Origin: Acidisoma cellulosilyticum
Lineage (GTDB): Bacteria > Pseudomonadota > Alphaproteobacteria > Acetobacterales > Acetobacteraceae
Reading direction: 5' to 3'
Length of the DNA: 64,000 bases
Assembly: GCF_020621385.1 (NCBI RefSeq)
Contig: NZ_JAESVA010000003.1
Location: 558,001 to 622,000, forward strand
Shown: positions 33,466 to 42,687 of the stretch, one piece after another
Layout of the letters: each line of letters begins with the position of its first letter
Position numbering within the stretch: position 1 is the first letter of the stretch
Position numbers and translations under genes: made by a program
Notes under the pieces: model-generated
Told to the model about the DNA's origin: nothing
What the model saw: only the letters and a program-made list of their open reading frames with translations
Database searches by the model: none

Positions 33466-34110
33466 ATGCGACTGGTATGTCGTGAGTGTTCCGCTGCCTA
33501 TGAGGCACCGGAAAGCCTGTTCGGACCACAGCCGCGCGAGGTGCGATGCAACCGCTGCGGCTATCAGTGGACGGTCGTGAGGCCGGCCTCGCCAAGCGAC
33601 ACGTCCGCCGCACCGGCCCCCATGCCCATGCCGGTCCCGATTCCCACGACCTTGGCGCAACCCGACGTCGCGGCCAATCCGCCGGCAACGCCGCCTGCGA
33701 TGCCTGCGATGCCAGCGCCTGCGGTCGCACCGACTGCCGCGGTGATGCTGCCGCCGGATACGGCACGCCTGGCCGATACGCTGGCGCCGCCACCGGCATC
33801 ACCGCCTGCCCCCGCCGCCGCACAGGCTGCCGAACCGATTGGCTCCACCCGCGCGCTTCTGGCCGATCTCGAACCGGCCTTCGACGAGACGGACCGTCCG
33901 GATTCGGAAGAGCGGCGGCTGTCGCATGAACTCTCCTTCGGGGAGACCGAATATTACCCCGCCGCCCGCAAGCACCGCAGCACCCGCGGGCGCATCTGGC
34001 TTATTCTGCTGATCGTCATCGTGATCATCATCGCGGCCATCCTGTTCAAGCCGCAGCTGGTCAACGCCATCCCGGCGCTGGACGGTCTCTATGCCGCGGT
34101 CGGGCTCTGA
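33466..34110 (+). CDS. MJ0042-type zinc-ribbon membrane protein
   Basis: A 214-aa protein. The N-terminal zinc ribbon is MRLVCRECSAAYEAPESLFG with VRCNRCGYQWTV (two CxxC pairs). A long Ala/Pro/Met-rich linker and a short charged region follow. One transmembrane segment lies near the C-terminus (IWLILLIVIVIIIAAILF). Such proteins are common next to ftsE in alphaproteobacteria; no function is established. Start chosen at 33466, directly before the zinc ribbon. Confidence 0.82.
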   Translation: MRLVCRECSAAYEAPESLFGPQPREVRCNRCGYQWTVVRPASPSDTSAAPAPMPMPVPIPTTLAQPDVAANPPATPPAMPAMPAPAVAPTAAVMLPPDTARLADTLAPPPASPPAPAAAQAAEPIGSTRALLADLEPAFDETDRPDSEERRLSHELSFGETEYYPAARKHRSTRGRIWLILLIVIVIIIAAILFKPQLVNAIPALDGLYAAVGL

Positions 34111-34125
34111 TCTGACGGCCGACGC

Positions 34126-34225
34126 CCAGAGCGTTTCCTGTTCGCTTACGCTCACAGCTGCCGCTCTAGGTTATTGTTTTTGCGAGCATCTTCACCCGGA
34201 CAGATGAGTCCATCTTACCGGGATC
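34126..34225. repeat. Palindromic intergenic element (REP-like)
   Basis: Between two convergent genes lie AGAGCG (34128-34133) pairing with CGCTCT (34162-34167), then AGGTTATTGTTTTTGCGAGC, then CCCGG (34195-34199) pairing with CCGGG (34218-34222). From memory this resembles short palindromic repeats scattered between alphaproteobacterial genes. Only one copy lies in the window, so repeat status is not shown here. Confidence 0.35.
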
Positions 34226-34246
34226 TGCGCGGGCGACAGCGGCCGT

Positions 34247-35143
34247 TCAGCGCGTCGCGAGCGGCGTCTCGCCGCGATAGTCGTAAAAGCCGCGCTTCGT
34301 TTTGCGGCCCAGCCAACCGGCTTCGACATATTTTACCAGCAGCGGGCAAGGCCGGTATTTGCTGTCGCCCATACCCCCCTGCAGCACGCGCATGATGGCG
34401 AGACAGGTATCGAGGCCGATGAAATCGCCCAGTTCCAGCGGTCCCATCGGCTGATTGGTGCCGAGCTTCATGGCGGTATCGATGGCCGCGACGGAACCCA
34501 CGCCCTCCATCAGCGCGAAGGCAGCCTCATTGATCATGGGGACCAGGATGCGGTTGACGATGAAGGCGGGGTAATCCTCGGCCAGGGCCACTATCTTGCC
34601 CATGCGCTCGGCAAGCTGCTGCACGGCGCCGAAGGTCGCGTCATCCGTCGCGATGCCGCGAATGACCTCGACCAGTTTCATCACCGGCACCGGATTCATG
34701 AAATGCATGCCGATGACCTGGTGCGGCCGATCCGTCACCGCGGCCAGCCGGGTGATGGAGATGGAGGAGGTATTGGTCGCGATGATCGCGTCCGGCTTCA
34801 GATGCGGGATCAGGCCCTTGAGGATCGTGGTCTTGATCTCCTCCCGCTCCGTCGCCGCCTCGATGACGATGTCGCATGGGCCGAGCGCGCTGGTCTCCGC
34901 CGTCGTCCTGATCCGGCCCAGCGCCGCCATGCGGTCGGCCTCCGTCACCGCGCCCTTCTGGACCTGACGGTCAAGATTCTTGCCGATGGTCGCCAGGGCC
35001 TGGGTCAGCGCTTCGGCCCGCAGGTCGGTCAGCACGACCTCCAAACCGCTCAAGGCCGCGACATGGGCAATGCCATTGCCCATCTGGCCCGCGCCGACGA
35101 CCCCGACGATCCTGATCGCTTCCTTGCTGCCGCTCGCCGTCAT
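34247..35143 (-). CDS. 3-hydroxybutyryl-CoA dehydrogenase
   Basis: A 298-aa 3-hydroxyacyl-CoA dehydrogenase. The NAD-binding GVVGAGQMGNGIAHVAALSG is followed by IEAATEREEIK, IATNTSSISITRLA, the catalytic His in IGMHFMNPVPVMKLVE, and the C-terminal FIVNRILVPMINEA with MGPLELGDFIGLDTCL. It interconverts 3-hydroxybutyryl-CoA and acetoacetyl-CoA in fatty-acid, butyrate or PHB metabolism. Start at 35143 with AGGAG upstream. No related genes adjoin. Confidence 0.92.
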   Translation of the reverse strand: MTASGSKEAIRIVGVVGAGQMGNGIAHVAALSGLEVVLTDLRAEALTQALATIGKNLDRQVQKGAVTEADRMAALGRIRTTAETSALGPCDIVIEAATEREEIKTTILKGLIPHLKPDAIIATNTSSISITRLAAVTDRPHQVIGMHFMNPVPVMKLVEVIRGIATDDATFGAVQQLAERMGKIVALAEDYPAFIVNRILVPMINEAAFALMEGVGSVAAIDTAMKLGTNQPMGPLELGDFIGLDTCLAIMRVLQGGMGDSKYRPCPLLVKYVEAGWLGRKTKRGFYDYRGETPLATR

Positions 35144-35392
35144 CGCCCCATCTCCTGTAACCAATCGAAAGCTTTGAGCGGGATTATCAGCGGCTTTGGC
35201 GCCCCTGCCAACCGCGATCGGGCCGGCGCAACACTCCCACCTTTGTGATGCCTTGCCCTTACCGAGGGACTAGGTTTTCAGACGGCGGGTTAGGCTTCGC
35301 CAATCTGCCGCGCTTCACCGCGCCCGGACTATCCGGTAAGCGAATAAGGCGTCCTGGACGCCCAGATTTGGAATAAGGACAGACAAAGGTCG
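35144..35392 (+). promoter_or_regulatory. Upstream region of hpnN with a 5'-leader hairpin
   Basis: The 249-bp gap between two divergent genes must hold both promoters. A hairpin GGCGTC-CTG-GACGCC (35348-35362) lies about 30 nt before the hpnN start. AAGGA (about 35375-35379) lies between the hairpin and the ATG. No consensus promoter is clear. Confidence 0.3.
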
Positions 35393-38005
35393 ATGTGGGT
35401 TCAGACAAAGCTGGCGGCTATTGCTCGCCTAAGCAGCCGCCACGCCCTTTGGGTGGTTTTGGCGGGTATCATCCTGGCAATCGGCAGTATTCTCTATACG
35501 CCGCGCCATCTCGGCGTCGATACCAATACGGATGATCTCTTCTCGCCCAACCTGCCCTGGCGGCAATCCCAGGCTTTGCTGAATAAGGCCTTCCCACAAT
35601 TCGACGATCTGCTGGTCGGCGTCATCACCGCCAAGACGCCCGAGGAAGCCGATCAGACGGCGAATGCCATCGCGGCCGCCGCTGGCGCCGACAAGGCCCA
35701 TTTTCGCACCGTCCGCCGGCCCGACAATCTTGAATTCTTTAAGACAGAAGGCCTGCTGTTCCTCGACCAGGGTGAGCTGCAGAAACTGCTCAACAGTCTG
35801 GTGCAGGCGCAGCCCTTTATCGGCCAGCTGGCGGCCGACCCGTCGATGCGCGGATTGCTGACGGCGATCGGCCTCATCGGCCAGGGCGCTGCCCAGGGCC
35901 AGGTCGATCTCACCGGCTATAAGACCGCGCTCGACGGATTCGATAAGGGGCTGAAAGCCTCGGCCGACGGCCATCCCGAACCCGTCTCCTGGCAGAAGCT
36001 GCTCGGCGGCTCGCTCAGCGACCGGGCCGGTGCCAATCGCTTCGTGCTGCTCCAGCCCGTGCAGGATTACGGTGCCATCGAGCCGGGCGCGGTTGCGACC
36101 GACGCGCTGCGCGCGATCGCCACGAAGCTGCCGACCATCGCCAGCGGCCGTGCGACCTTCCGCATCACCGGCCAGATCGCGCTCGCCGACCAGCAATTCG
36201 CCTCCCTCACCCAAGGCATCGTCACCGATACGGTGATCTCCGTCGTCCTCATCATCCTCTGGCTGGTGCTCGCCGTCCGTCGCATCCGCTATATTTTCGC
36301 CATCCTGCTGACCCTCGTCCTGGGCCTGCTGATGACGACGCTGTTCGCGGCCATCGCCATCGGCACGCTGAACCTGATCTCGGTCGCCTTCGCCGTGCTG
36401 TTCGTGGGCCTGGCCGTCGATTTCGCGATCCAGATCGCCGTGCGCTACCGCGATGAGCGGCGGCTGTCGCCGAGCACCGAGCATGCGATGGAACAGACGC
36501 TGCGCAAGGCCGGCAATTCGGTGCTGCTGGCAGCCGTCGCCATCGCCGCCGGCTTCTTCGCCTTCGTGCCGACCAGCTTCGCGGGCGTCGCCGAACTGGG
36601 GCTGATCGCGGGCGTCGGCATGCTCATCGCCTTCGCCTGCACCATCACCTTCCTGCCGGCGCTGATCACGCTCTTCCGCCTGCCGGCGGAGCAAGGCGAG
36701 ATCGGTTTCAGCAGCCTGGCCCGAGCCGATATGATCCTGTGGCAGAAGCGGCGCATGGTCGTCGGCATCTTCACGGCCATCGGCATCGCCGGCCTTGTTC
36801 TGATCCCGTTCATCAATTTCGACAGCGACCCGCTGGATACGCAGGACCCGCATTCGGAAGCGATGCAGACGCTGCGCAGCCTGCTCGATAACCCGGTCAC
36901 CGACCCCTACAGCATCGACGTCCTGGCACCCTCGCCGACCGCCGCCGCTGCGCTCGCCGACAAGCTCTCCAAGCTGCCGCTGGTCGATCATGCGATCTCG
37001 CTGTCGAGCTTCGTGCCGGATGACCAGCAGCCCAAGCTGGATGCGATCGCGGATACCGAGGAACTGCTGGCGCCAACCCTGTCGCCCGGCCCGGCCTCCC
37101 CCGTCACGCCCGGCGATATCCGCATCGCGATCGGGGCGACGCAGCGCGCCATCACCGCCGCCAAGCCCAAGCTGGCGGCCGACAGCCCGCTGCTGGCGAT
37201 CGATGCCGACCTTACCAAGCTCAGCACCCAGACGGATGCCCAGCTGATGGCGGCCAATGCCGCGCTGACGGAATTCCTGCCGATGCAGCTCGGCAATCTG
37301 CAGAAGTCGCTTTCCGCGCAGCCGGTGACGCTCGCCAGCCTGCCGCATGATCTGACGGTCGATTGGCTGACGCCGGACGGTCAGGTGCGTATCCAGGTTC
37401 TGCCCAAGACCACGGCCATGAACAGCGCGGGCCTGCGCGCCTTCGTGCATCAGGTGACGGCGGTCGCCCCCAATGCGGGTGGCTCGGCCGTGACCGTCAT
37501 CGCCAGCGCCACGACCATCATCGACGCCTTCCGGGAAGCGGCCGTCCTGGCGCTGATCGCCATTGCCGTCATCCTGTTCCTGTTCCTGCGCCGCCCGCTG
37601 CACGTCGCTCTGATCATGGCGCCGCTGGTCCTCTCCTCCCTGATCACGGTGCTGGTCATCGTGCTGCTGCCGCTGCCGCTGAACTTCGCGAATATCATCG
37701 CGCTGCCGCTGCTGCAGGGCGTGGGCGTGTCCTTCAACCTCTACTTCGTCATGAACTGGCGCGCGGGGGAGCGCAGCTTCCTCGCCTCCCCCACCGCGCG
37801 CGCGATCCTGTTCTCGGCGCTGACCACCAGCACGGCCTTCGGCTCCCTCGCCTTCTCCCACCATCCGGGAACGGCCAGCATGGGCCTGCTGCTGCTGCTG
37901 AGCCTCGCCTGCACGCTGATCGCGACCTTCGTCTTCGAGCCGGCGCTGCTCTATCTGGTGCCGCCGCCGAAGACGGCGCCCGGGACCGAGGATCTTCATT
38001 CCTAA
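35393..38005 (+). CDS. hpnN: Hopanoid biosynthesis-associated RND transporter HpnN
   Basis: An 870-aa RND-family (MMPL-like) transporter. The N-terminal helix (HALWVVLAGIILAIGSILYT) precedes DTNTDDLFSPNLPWRQSQ, a hallmark of HpnN. A membrane cluster at about residues 265-435 includes the RND Asp in FVGLAVDFAIQIAVRYRDE. A second periplasmic domain and second membrane cluster follow (AVLALIAIAVILFLFLRRPL). HpnN moves hopanoids from inner to outer membrane. The usual hopanoid synthesis genes are not adjacent here. A clear terminator follows. Confidence 0.9.
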   Translation: MWVQTKLAAIARLSSRHALWVVLAGIILAIGSILYTPRHLGVDTNTDDLFSPNLPWRQSQALLNKAFPQFDDLLVGVITAKTPEEADQTANAIAAAAGADKAHFRTVRRPDNLEFFKTEGLLFLDQGELQKLLNSLVQAQPFIGQLAADPSMRGLLTAIGLIGQGAAQGQVDLTGYKTALDGFDKGLKASADGHPEPVSWQKLLGGSLSDRAGANRFVLLQPVQDYGAIEPGAVATDALRAIATKLPTIASGRATFRITGQIALADQQFASLTQGIVTDTVISVVLIILWLVLAVRRIRYIFAILLTLVLGLLMTTLFAAIAIGTLNLISVAFAVLFVGLAVDFAIQIAVRYRDERRLSPSTEHAMEQTLRKAGNSVLLAAVAIAAGFFAFVPTSFAGVAELGLIAGVGMLIAFACTITFLPALITLFRLPAEQGEIGFSSLARADMILWQKRRMVVGIFTAIGIAGLVLIPFINFDSDPLDTQDPHSEAMQTLRSLLDNPVTDPYSIDVLAPSPTAAAALADKLSKLPLVDHAISLSSFVPDDQQPKLDAIADTEELLAPTLSPGPASPVTPGDIRIAIGATQRAITAAKPKLAADSPLLAIDADLTKLSTQTDAQLMAANAALTEFLPMQLGNLQKSLSAQPVTLASLPHDLTVDWLTPDGQVRIQVLPKTTAMNSAGLRAFVHQVTAVAPNAGGSAVTVIASATTIIDAFREAAVLALIAIAVILFLFLRRPLHVALIMAPLVLSSLITVLVIVLLPLPLNFANIIALPLLQGVGVSFNLYFVMNWRAGERSFLASPTARAILFSALTTSTAFGSLAFSHHPGTASMGLLLLLSLACTLIATFVFEPALLYLVPPPKTAPGTEDLHS

Positions 38006-38030
38006 AGCTGAGAATCCCGGCTTTCACCGA

Positions 38031-38064
38031 AACGCCCCGCGGGATCCTCTGCGGGGCGTTTTCG
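38031..38064 (+). terminator. Intrinsic terminator after hpnN
   Basis: A perfect 10-bp stem AACGCCCCGC (38031-38040) / GCGGGGCGTT (38051-38060) with a 10-nt loop, followed by TTCGTTT. It lies 26 bp past the hpnN stop and before comF. Confidence 0.85.
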
Positions 38065-38119
38065 TTTGCGGTAGATTTGATACATAATCGAATCGTAATC
38101 TCGCCCGATGAGGGACAAA

Positions 38120-38980
38120 ATGCGGGATCTGCGACGCGAACTGGGCAAAAGCTTGCGGCGAGCGACAAGCCTGGTCCTGGACGGGTTGATGCCGCCGCGC
38201 TGTCCTGCCTGCGGCAGTCTGGTCCAAGGTCAGACGGGGCTCTGCGCCGGCTGTTTCGCCGGGCTCACCTTCATCACGGCCCCCTATTGCCTGCGCTGCG
38301 GTCTGCCCTTCGCTTTGTCGAACGCAGCGGGTGCGGCAAACATCTGCCCAAGCTGTATCGCGCGGCCACCGACCTTCCGTCATGGGCGCGCTGCCTTCCT
38401 GTATGACGAGGCCGCCCAGCGCCTGATCCTGCCTTTCAAGCACGCCGACCGGACCGAACTCGCGCCTCTGCTCGGGCGTCTGATGGCACGCGCCGCCGGC
38501 CCGATGCTGACGGACGCCGATATCATTCTGCCGGTGCCGCTGCATCGCCGGCGGCTTGCCGCGCGCCGCTACAATCAGGCGGCCCTCCTCGCCCGCGATG
38601 TGGCGAAGCGGGCCGGCAAGCCCTGCGCCGTCGACGCCTTGATCCGCCACCGGGTGACGGCGCCGCTCGGCACGCTATCGGCGGCGGCCCGGCAGCGGAC
38701 ATTGGCCGGCGCCTTCGCCCTGCGCCCGGCCATGATCGACCGCCTGCGGGATAGAAAAATCCTGCTGGTCGATGACGTCATGACCTCGGGCGCCACGCTC
38801 AATGCCTGCGCTGCCATCCTGCAGGCCGCCGGTGCCGGTTCCGTGGATGTGCTGGTGGCCGCGCGCGTGCCTGATCCGCGCCAGAGGGAGGATCGGCAGA
38901 CCGGCCATGCCCTTGCAGAGGCTGACCGTCGCGGCAAATCTCACCCCCGAACGCATGGAGATGAGCATGGCTCAGATTGA
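38120..38980 (+). CDS. ComF family protein (phosphoribosyltransferase-like)
   Basis: About 286 aa. N-terminal double zinc finger with CPACGSLV and CAGCFAG, then CLRCGLPF and CPSCIA. The PRPP-binding phosphoribosyltransferase loop is ILLVDDVMTSGATLNACA. ComF proteins are linked to DNA uptake in competent bacteria, but in non-competent ones the role is unknown. Starts at 38108 and 38120 are both possible; 38120 has AGGGA upstream. The C-terminus overlaps grxC by 14 bp. Confidence 0.87.
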   Translation: MRDLRRELGKSLRRATSLVLDGLMPPRCPACGSLVQGQTGLCAGCFAGLTFITAPYCLRCGLPFALSNAAGAANICPSCIARPPTFRHGRAAFLYDEAAQRLILPFKHADRTELAPLLGRLMARAAGPMLTDADIILPVPLHRRRLAARRYNQAALLARDVAKRAGKPCAVDALIRHRVTAPLGTLSAAARQRTLAGAFALRPAMIDRLRDRKILLVDDVMTSGATLNACAAILQAAGAGSVDVLVAARVPDPRQREDRQTGHALAEADRRGKSHPRTHGDEHGSD

Positions 38981-39221
38981 AATCTACACCCAGCCCTACT
39001 GCCCCTATTGCACGCGCGCCAAGGCGCTGCTCGACAGCAAGGGCGTCGCCTATAAGGAGATCGACGCACCGAACGGCACGCCCCAGCGCGCGGAATCCCG
39101 CACCCGCACCGGTCGTACCTCGGTGCCGCAGATCTTCATCGACGGGAAGCATATCGGCGGCTGCGACGATCTGGTGGCGCTGGATCGCCAGGGCGGTCTT
39201 GATCCGCTGCTCACGGCCTGA
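38967..39221 (+). CDS. grxC: Glutaredoxin 3
   Basis: An 84-aa glutaredoxin with the CPYC active site in IYTQPYCPYCTRAKALL, and SVPQIFIDGKHIGGCDDL with the cis-proline TSVP motif. It reduces disulfides using glutathione. The ATG at 38967 has GGAG six bases upstream, so it starts inside the end of comF. Two ATGs further upstream (38955, 38961) are less well placed. Confidence 0.95.
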   Translation: MAQIEIYTQPYCPYCTRAKALLDSKGVAYKEIDAPNGTPQRAESRTRTGRTSVPQIFIDGKHIGGCDDLVALDRQGGLDPLLTA

Positions 39222-39260
39222 TGGTTCAGGCTAAGCGCCGGCACCGGTCTGCCGCCCGGA

Positions 39261-40232
39261 TCAGGGCTTCAGAATCGTGCTGCCGGTGGTCTTACGCGAT
39301 TCCAAGGCGCGATGGGCCTCGGCCGCGTCCTTGAGCGCGAAGGTCTGGTCGACTTCGATCTTGACCAGACCTTTTTGCACGACATCGAACAGGTCTTCCG
39401 TTCCGGCCAGCAGGGCGGCGCGCTTGGCCGTATAAGTGACCAGGCTCGGCCGCGTCAGGAACAGGCTGCCTTTGGCGGCCAATTGGCTGATATCGACCGG
39501 CGGCACGGCGCCGGAGGCATTGCCGAAGCTCACCATCATGCCAAGCGGCGCCAGACAATCCAGGCTGGCGGCAAAACTGTCGCGGCCGACGCTGTCATAG
39601 ACGACCGGTACCATCGCACCTTGGGTGATGTCCCTGACCCGTGCGGGAATATCCTCATCGGCCAGCAAGACGTGATCCGCGCCATGGGCGCGCGCGATCG
39701 CTGCCTTTTCGGCGCTGGAGACGACGCCGATGACGATGGCGCCGATATGCTTGGCCCATTGGCACATGACCAGACCGACGCCGCCGGCGGCGGCATAGAC
39801 CAAAATGGTCTCCCCCGGGCTGACCTTATAGGTCCGGTGCAGGAGAAACTGGGCGGTCAGCCCGCGCATCATCATCCCGGCGGCGGTCTCGAAGCTGATC
39901 GTTTCCGGCAGTTTCACCAGCCGGTCGGCCGGCATGACGCGCTTTTCGGCATAGGCGCCGAGGGGCATGGAGACATAGGCGACGCGGTCGCCCTCGGCGA
40001 AATCGGTGACGCCGGCGCCCAGCCGCAGGACAGTGCCGGAGGCTTCCATGCCCGGGGTCATGGGCAGCGGCGTCTTATAAAGGCCGCTGCGGAAATAGAG
40101 ATCGATGAAATTCACACCGATCGCCGCGTGATGGATCAGCACCTGGCCCGGACCGGGTTCGGGCGTCGGCACCTGTTCCCAGCCGAGGACCTCGGGGCCG
40201 CCCGTCGCCTGCACCCGGATAGCATGGCTCAT
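39261..40232 (-). CDS. NADPH:quinone oxidoreductase (zeta-crystallin-like)
   Basis: A 323-aa zinc-free MDR reductase. It shows HAIRVQATGGPEVLGWEQVP, GVNFIDLYFRSGLY, GMEASGTVLRLG and the Rossmann motif VYAAAGGVGLVMCQWAKH. The family reduces quinones by one electron with NADPH. It is transcribed after ogt, whose stop overlaps its ATG (ATGA). The exact substrate cannot be told from sequence. Confidence 0.88.
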   Translation of the reverse strand: MSHAIRVQATGGPEVLGWEQVPTPEPGPGQVLIHHAAIGVNFIDLYFRSGLYKTPLPMTPGMEASGTVLRLGAGVTDFAEGDRVAYVSMPLGAYAEKRVMPADRLVKLPETISFETAAGMMMRGLTAQFLLHRTYKVSPGETILVYAAAGGVGLVMCQWAKHIGAIVIGVVSSAEKAAIARAHGADHVLLADEDIPARVRDITQGAMVPVVYDSVGRDSFAASLDCLAPLGMMVSFGNASGAVPPVDISQLAAKGSLFLTRPSLVTYTAKRAALLAGTEDLFDVVQKGLVKIEVDQTFALKDAAEAHRALESRKTTGSTILKP

Positions 40233-40723
40233 AGCGTGATCCTTTGTTGCAGGCCGGGTCGTGGGGCGGCTTGCGCCTCCAGGTCGAGCAGAAAACGCTT
40301 TGTCTCCGGCCCCTCGCCGCCACTATAGCCGCCGATTGTGAAGCGACCATTGGCGCCGCTGCCGACAACGCGATGGCAGGGAATGAGGAGCGGGATCGGG
40401 TTATGAGCCATGGCCGTGCCGATGGACCGCGGCGAACCGCCCGCGGTCGCGGCAACCTTGGCATAGGTCCAGGTCTCGCCGGGCGGGATGCCCGCGATCG
40501 CCGTCCATACGGCGCGGCGGTAGGGCGTGCCGTATGGGTCAAGCGGCAGGGTCATGGGCCGGATCTGGTGGTCGAAATAATCTTGCAGCCAGGCTCGGGC
40601 CTCGGTCAGAACCGGCGTCGGCTCCTGATCGCGGCCCCAACCCCAATCGACCGCGACAATCATCTCCTGCTCGGCGGAGACGGTGACAGGCCCGATAGGG
40701 GTATGCAAAGAAAGTTGCGGCAA
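40229..40723 (-). CDS. ogt: Methylated-DNA-protein cysteine methyltransferase
   Basis: About 164 aa. The acceptor cysteine is in PIPLLIPCHRVVGS, preceded by GIPPGETWTYAKVAATAG and GSPRSIGTAMAHNPI. It removes O6-methylguanine by irreversible self-alkylation. The start is uncertain. TTG at 40723 gives the usual N-terminus before LPQLSLHTPIG; the frame extends to 40891 without homology. It overlaps the downstream reductase by 4 bp. Confidence 0.87.
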   Translation of the reverse strand: MPQLSLHTPIGPVTVSAEQEMIVAVDWGWGRDQEPTPVLTEARAWLQDYFDHQIRPMTLPLDPYGTPYRRAVWTAIAGIPPGETWTYAKVAATAGGSPRSIGTAMAHNPIPLLIPCHRVVGSGANGRFTIGGYSGGEGPETKRFLLDLEAQAAPRPGLQQRITL

Positions 40724-40954
40724 AGCGGCGCCTGAACAAGGTGGTGCCGCATGGCAAGCCCCGGGGCCGGCAATTGTCAAGCATCGTGGTTGACCTGCCC
40801 CGCTGAATGCTGGACGCCTGTCGCGCCGTGCTGCAAAACTGACCGACTGGTCAAGGGCAGTCGGATCTGCGCGTCCTGGCCAAGCCGGCAAGGTGCTACA
40901 CGCTGAGTTCCGGCACCAATGAGTTGCTCAGTCAACTTAAAAAGGATCGATCTT

Positions 40955-41317
40955 GTGACGAATGAGCCGGAACAGCATAGTGCGATCGATCCTGCCCTTT
41001 ATTTCGACGCGCATATCTTTGTCTGCTGCAACCGCCGCCCCGACGGCCATAAGCGCGGCTCCTGCGCGGCGCGTGGATCGGAAGCTTTGCGCGACTATAT
41101 GAAGGCGCGCGTCAAGGAGGCCGGCGTGCCGCATGCCCGCGTCAATATGGCCGGCTGTCTGGACCGTTGCGAGGACGGGCCTTGCCTCGTCATCTATCCC
41201 GCCGGCACCTGGTACAAAATCGAGACGCGCGAGGATGTTGACCGCATCATCGCGGAGCATCTTCTGAAAGGCGGCCGCGCGGAGGATCTGCGTCTGCCTG
41301 ACGGCCGCTCGGCCTGA
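40955..41317 (+). CDS. Thioredoxin-like [2Fe-2S] ferredoxin
   Basis: About 120 aa with the thioredoxin-like 2Fe-2S cysteine pattern. Cys24/25 are in HIFVCCNRRPDGHKRGSC, Cys37 follows in the same stretch, and Cys68 and Cys72 are in NMAGCLDRCEDGPCLVIYP. The family acts in redox or iron-sulfur chemistry without a fixed partner. GTG at 40955 has AAGGA at good spacing; the ATG at 40919 is an alternative. mnmE follows 30 bp downstream. Confidence 0.85.
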   Translation: MTNEPEQHSAIDPALYFDAHIFVCCNRRPDGHKRGSCAARGSEALRDYMKARVKEAGVPHARVNMAGCLDRCEDGPCLVIYPAGTWYKIETREDVDRIIAEHLLKGGRAEDLRLPDGRSA

Positions 41318-41347
41318 TCCGGCAAAACAGCAGAGCCGGTCCCCGCG

Positions 41348-42655
41348 ATGGATGAGGATACGATCTTCGCGCCGATGACGGCCCTCGGCCGGGCTGCCAT
41401 TTCCACGTTGCGGTTGAGCGGGCCAGCGACCGGGCCTGCCGTCCTGGCCTTGGCTGGCCGCTGCCCGCAACCGCGTAAAGCGAGCCTTCGCCGGCTCAGA
41501 GACGCGGCGGGTGACGTATTGGATGAGGCGGTCGTCATCTGGTCGCCCGCCCCCCATTCCTATACCGGCGAGGACGTCGCTGAACTGCATCTGCATGGCG
41601 GGCGGGCCGTCCTGGACGGCGTGGTCGAGGCGCTGATGGCGCTCGGCCTGCGCATGGCCGAGCCGGGGGAATTCAGCCGCCGCGCCTTCCTCAACGGGCG
41701 GATGGATCTGGTCCAGGCGGAAGCGATCGGCGATCTGGTCGCGGCCGAGACCGCCGGCCAGCGGCGTCAGGCGCTGCGCCAGATGGAGGGCGCGCTCGGC
41801 CGCGTCTATGAAGACTGGTCCGACCGTGTGGCCGGAACGCTCGCCCATCAGGAAGCGCTGATCGACTTCCCGGATGAGGCCCTGCCGCCTGAGGTCGAGG
41901 CCATATTGACCGGCGAAATCACGCGCCTGACGCAGGAGATCGGGGCGCATCTGAACGACGGCCAGCGCGGCGAGAAGATGCGGGACGGTCTGGTCTTCGT
42001 GATCCAGGGCGCACCGAATGCCGGCAAATCGACGCTCATGAATGCGCTCGCTGGGCGCGATGTCGCCATCGTCTCGCCCATCGCCGGCACCACCCGCGAT
42101 GCCCTGGAAGTCCATCTTGTGCTCGGCGACGCGCCGGTCACGCTCATCGACACTGCCGGGCTGCGCGAGACCGAGGACCCTGTCGAGGCCGAGGGCGTGC
42201 GCCGGGCGCGGGCGCGCGCTAGCCAGGCCGATCTCGTTCTGTCGCTCGTCAGCGTCGAGGCCAGCGACACCGCACCAACGGTCCGTGACGCGGCCGGGCA
42301 AGTCCCCACCCTGGTCATCGCGACCAAGGCCGATCTGGGCCCGATCCCGCCTGGCACCGACCTCGCCGTCAGCGTGATCGACGGCACCGGCATGCCCGCG
42401 CTGCACGAGCGGCTCCACGCTTTCGCGCGCACGGCCACCGCACAATCCGGTCCGCCGCCGCTGACCCGCCAGCGGCACCGCGCGCATCTGCAGCAGGCAC
42501 ACCGGCATCTTTGTCTTGCGATTGCTGAGCCGGAGCCCGAATTGCGGGCGGAGGAGATGCGCCTCGCGCTCTCGGCCCTCGGCGGCATCACCGGCAAGAT
42601 CGGCGTCGAAGCGCTGCTCGACCGGATCTTTGCTGATTTCTGTATCGGAAAGTAG
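41348..42655 (+). CDS. mnmE: tRNA modification GTPase MnmE
   Basis: A 435-aa GTPase. The N-terminal folate-binding domain opens [20 protein letters not shown]. The G domain has [16 protein letters not shown] (P-loop), AGTTRD and DTAGLRE. The C-terminal FCIGK carries the conserved cysteine. With MnmG it installs cmnm5U at tRNA wobble position 34. mnmG follows after 32 bp. Confidence 0.96.
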   Translation: MDEDTIFAPMTALGRAAISTLRLSGPATGPAVLALAGRCPQPRKASLRRLRDAAGDVLDEAVVIWSPAPHSYTGEDVAELHLHGGRAVLDGVVEALMALGLRMAEPGEFSRRAFLNGRMDLVQAEAIGDLVAAETAGQRRQALRQMEGALGRVYEDWSDRVAGTLAHQEALIDFPDEALPPEVEAILTGEITRLTQEIGAHLNDGQRGEKMRDGLVFVIQGAPNAGKSTLMNALAGRDVAIVSPIAGTTRDALEVHLVLGDAPVTLIDTAGLRETEDPVEAEGVRRARARASQADLVLSLVSVEASDTAPTVRDAAGQVPTLVIATKADLGPIPPGTDLAVSVIDGTGMPALHERLHAFARTATAQSGPPPLTRQRHRAHLQQAHRHLCLAIAEPEPELRAEEMRLALSALGGITGKIGVEALLDRIFADFCIGK

Positions 42656-42687
42656 CGGGCGGACGAGCGCGGCTGTATGACCGCGCC

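Noticed and set aside
35429-37999. Long minus-strand frame antisense to hpnN, Gln/Arg-rich
   Set aside because: Shadow of hpnN; composition is typical of antisense frames in GC-rich DNA.
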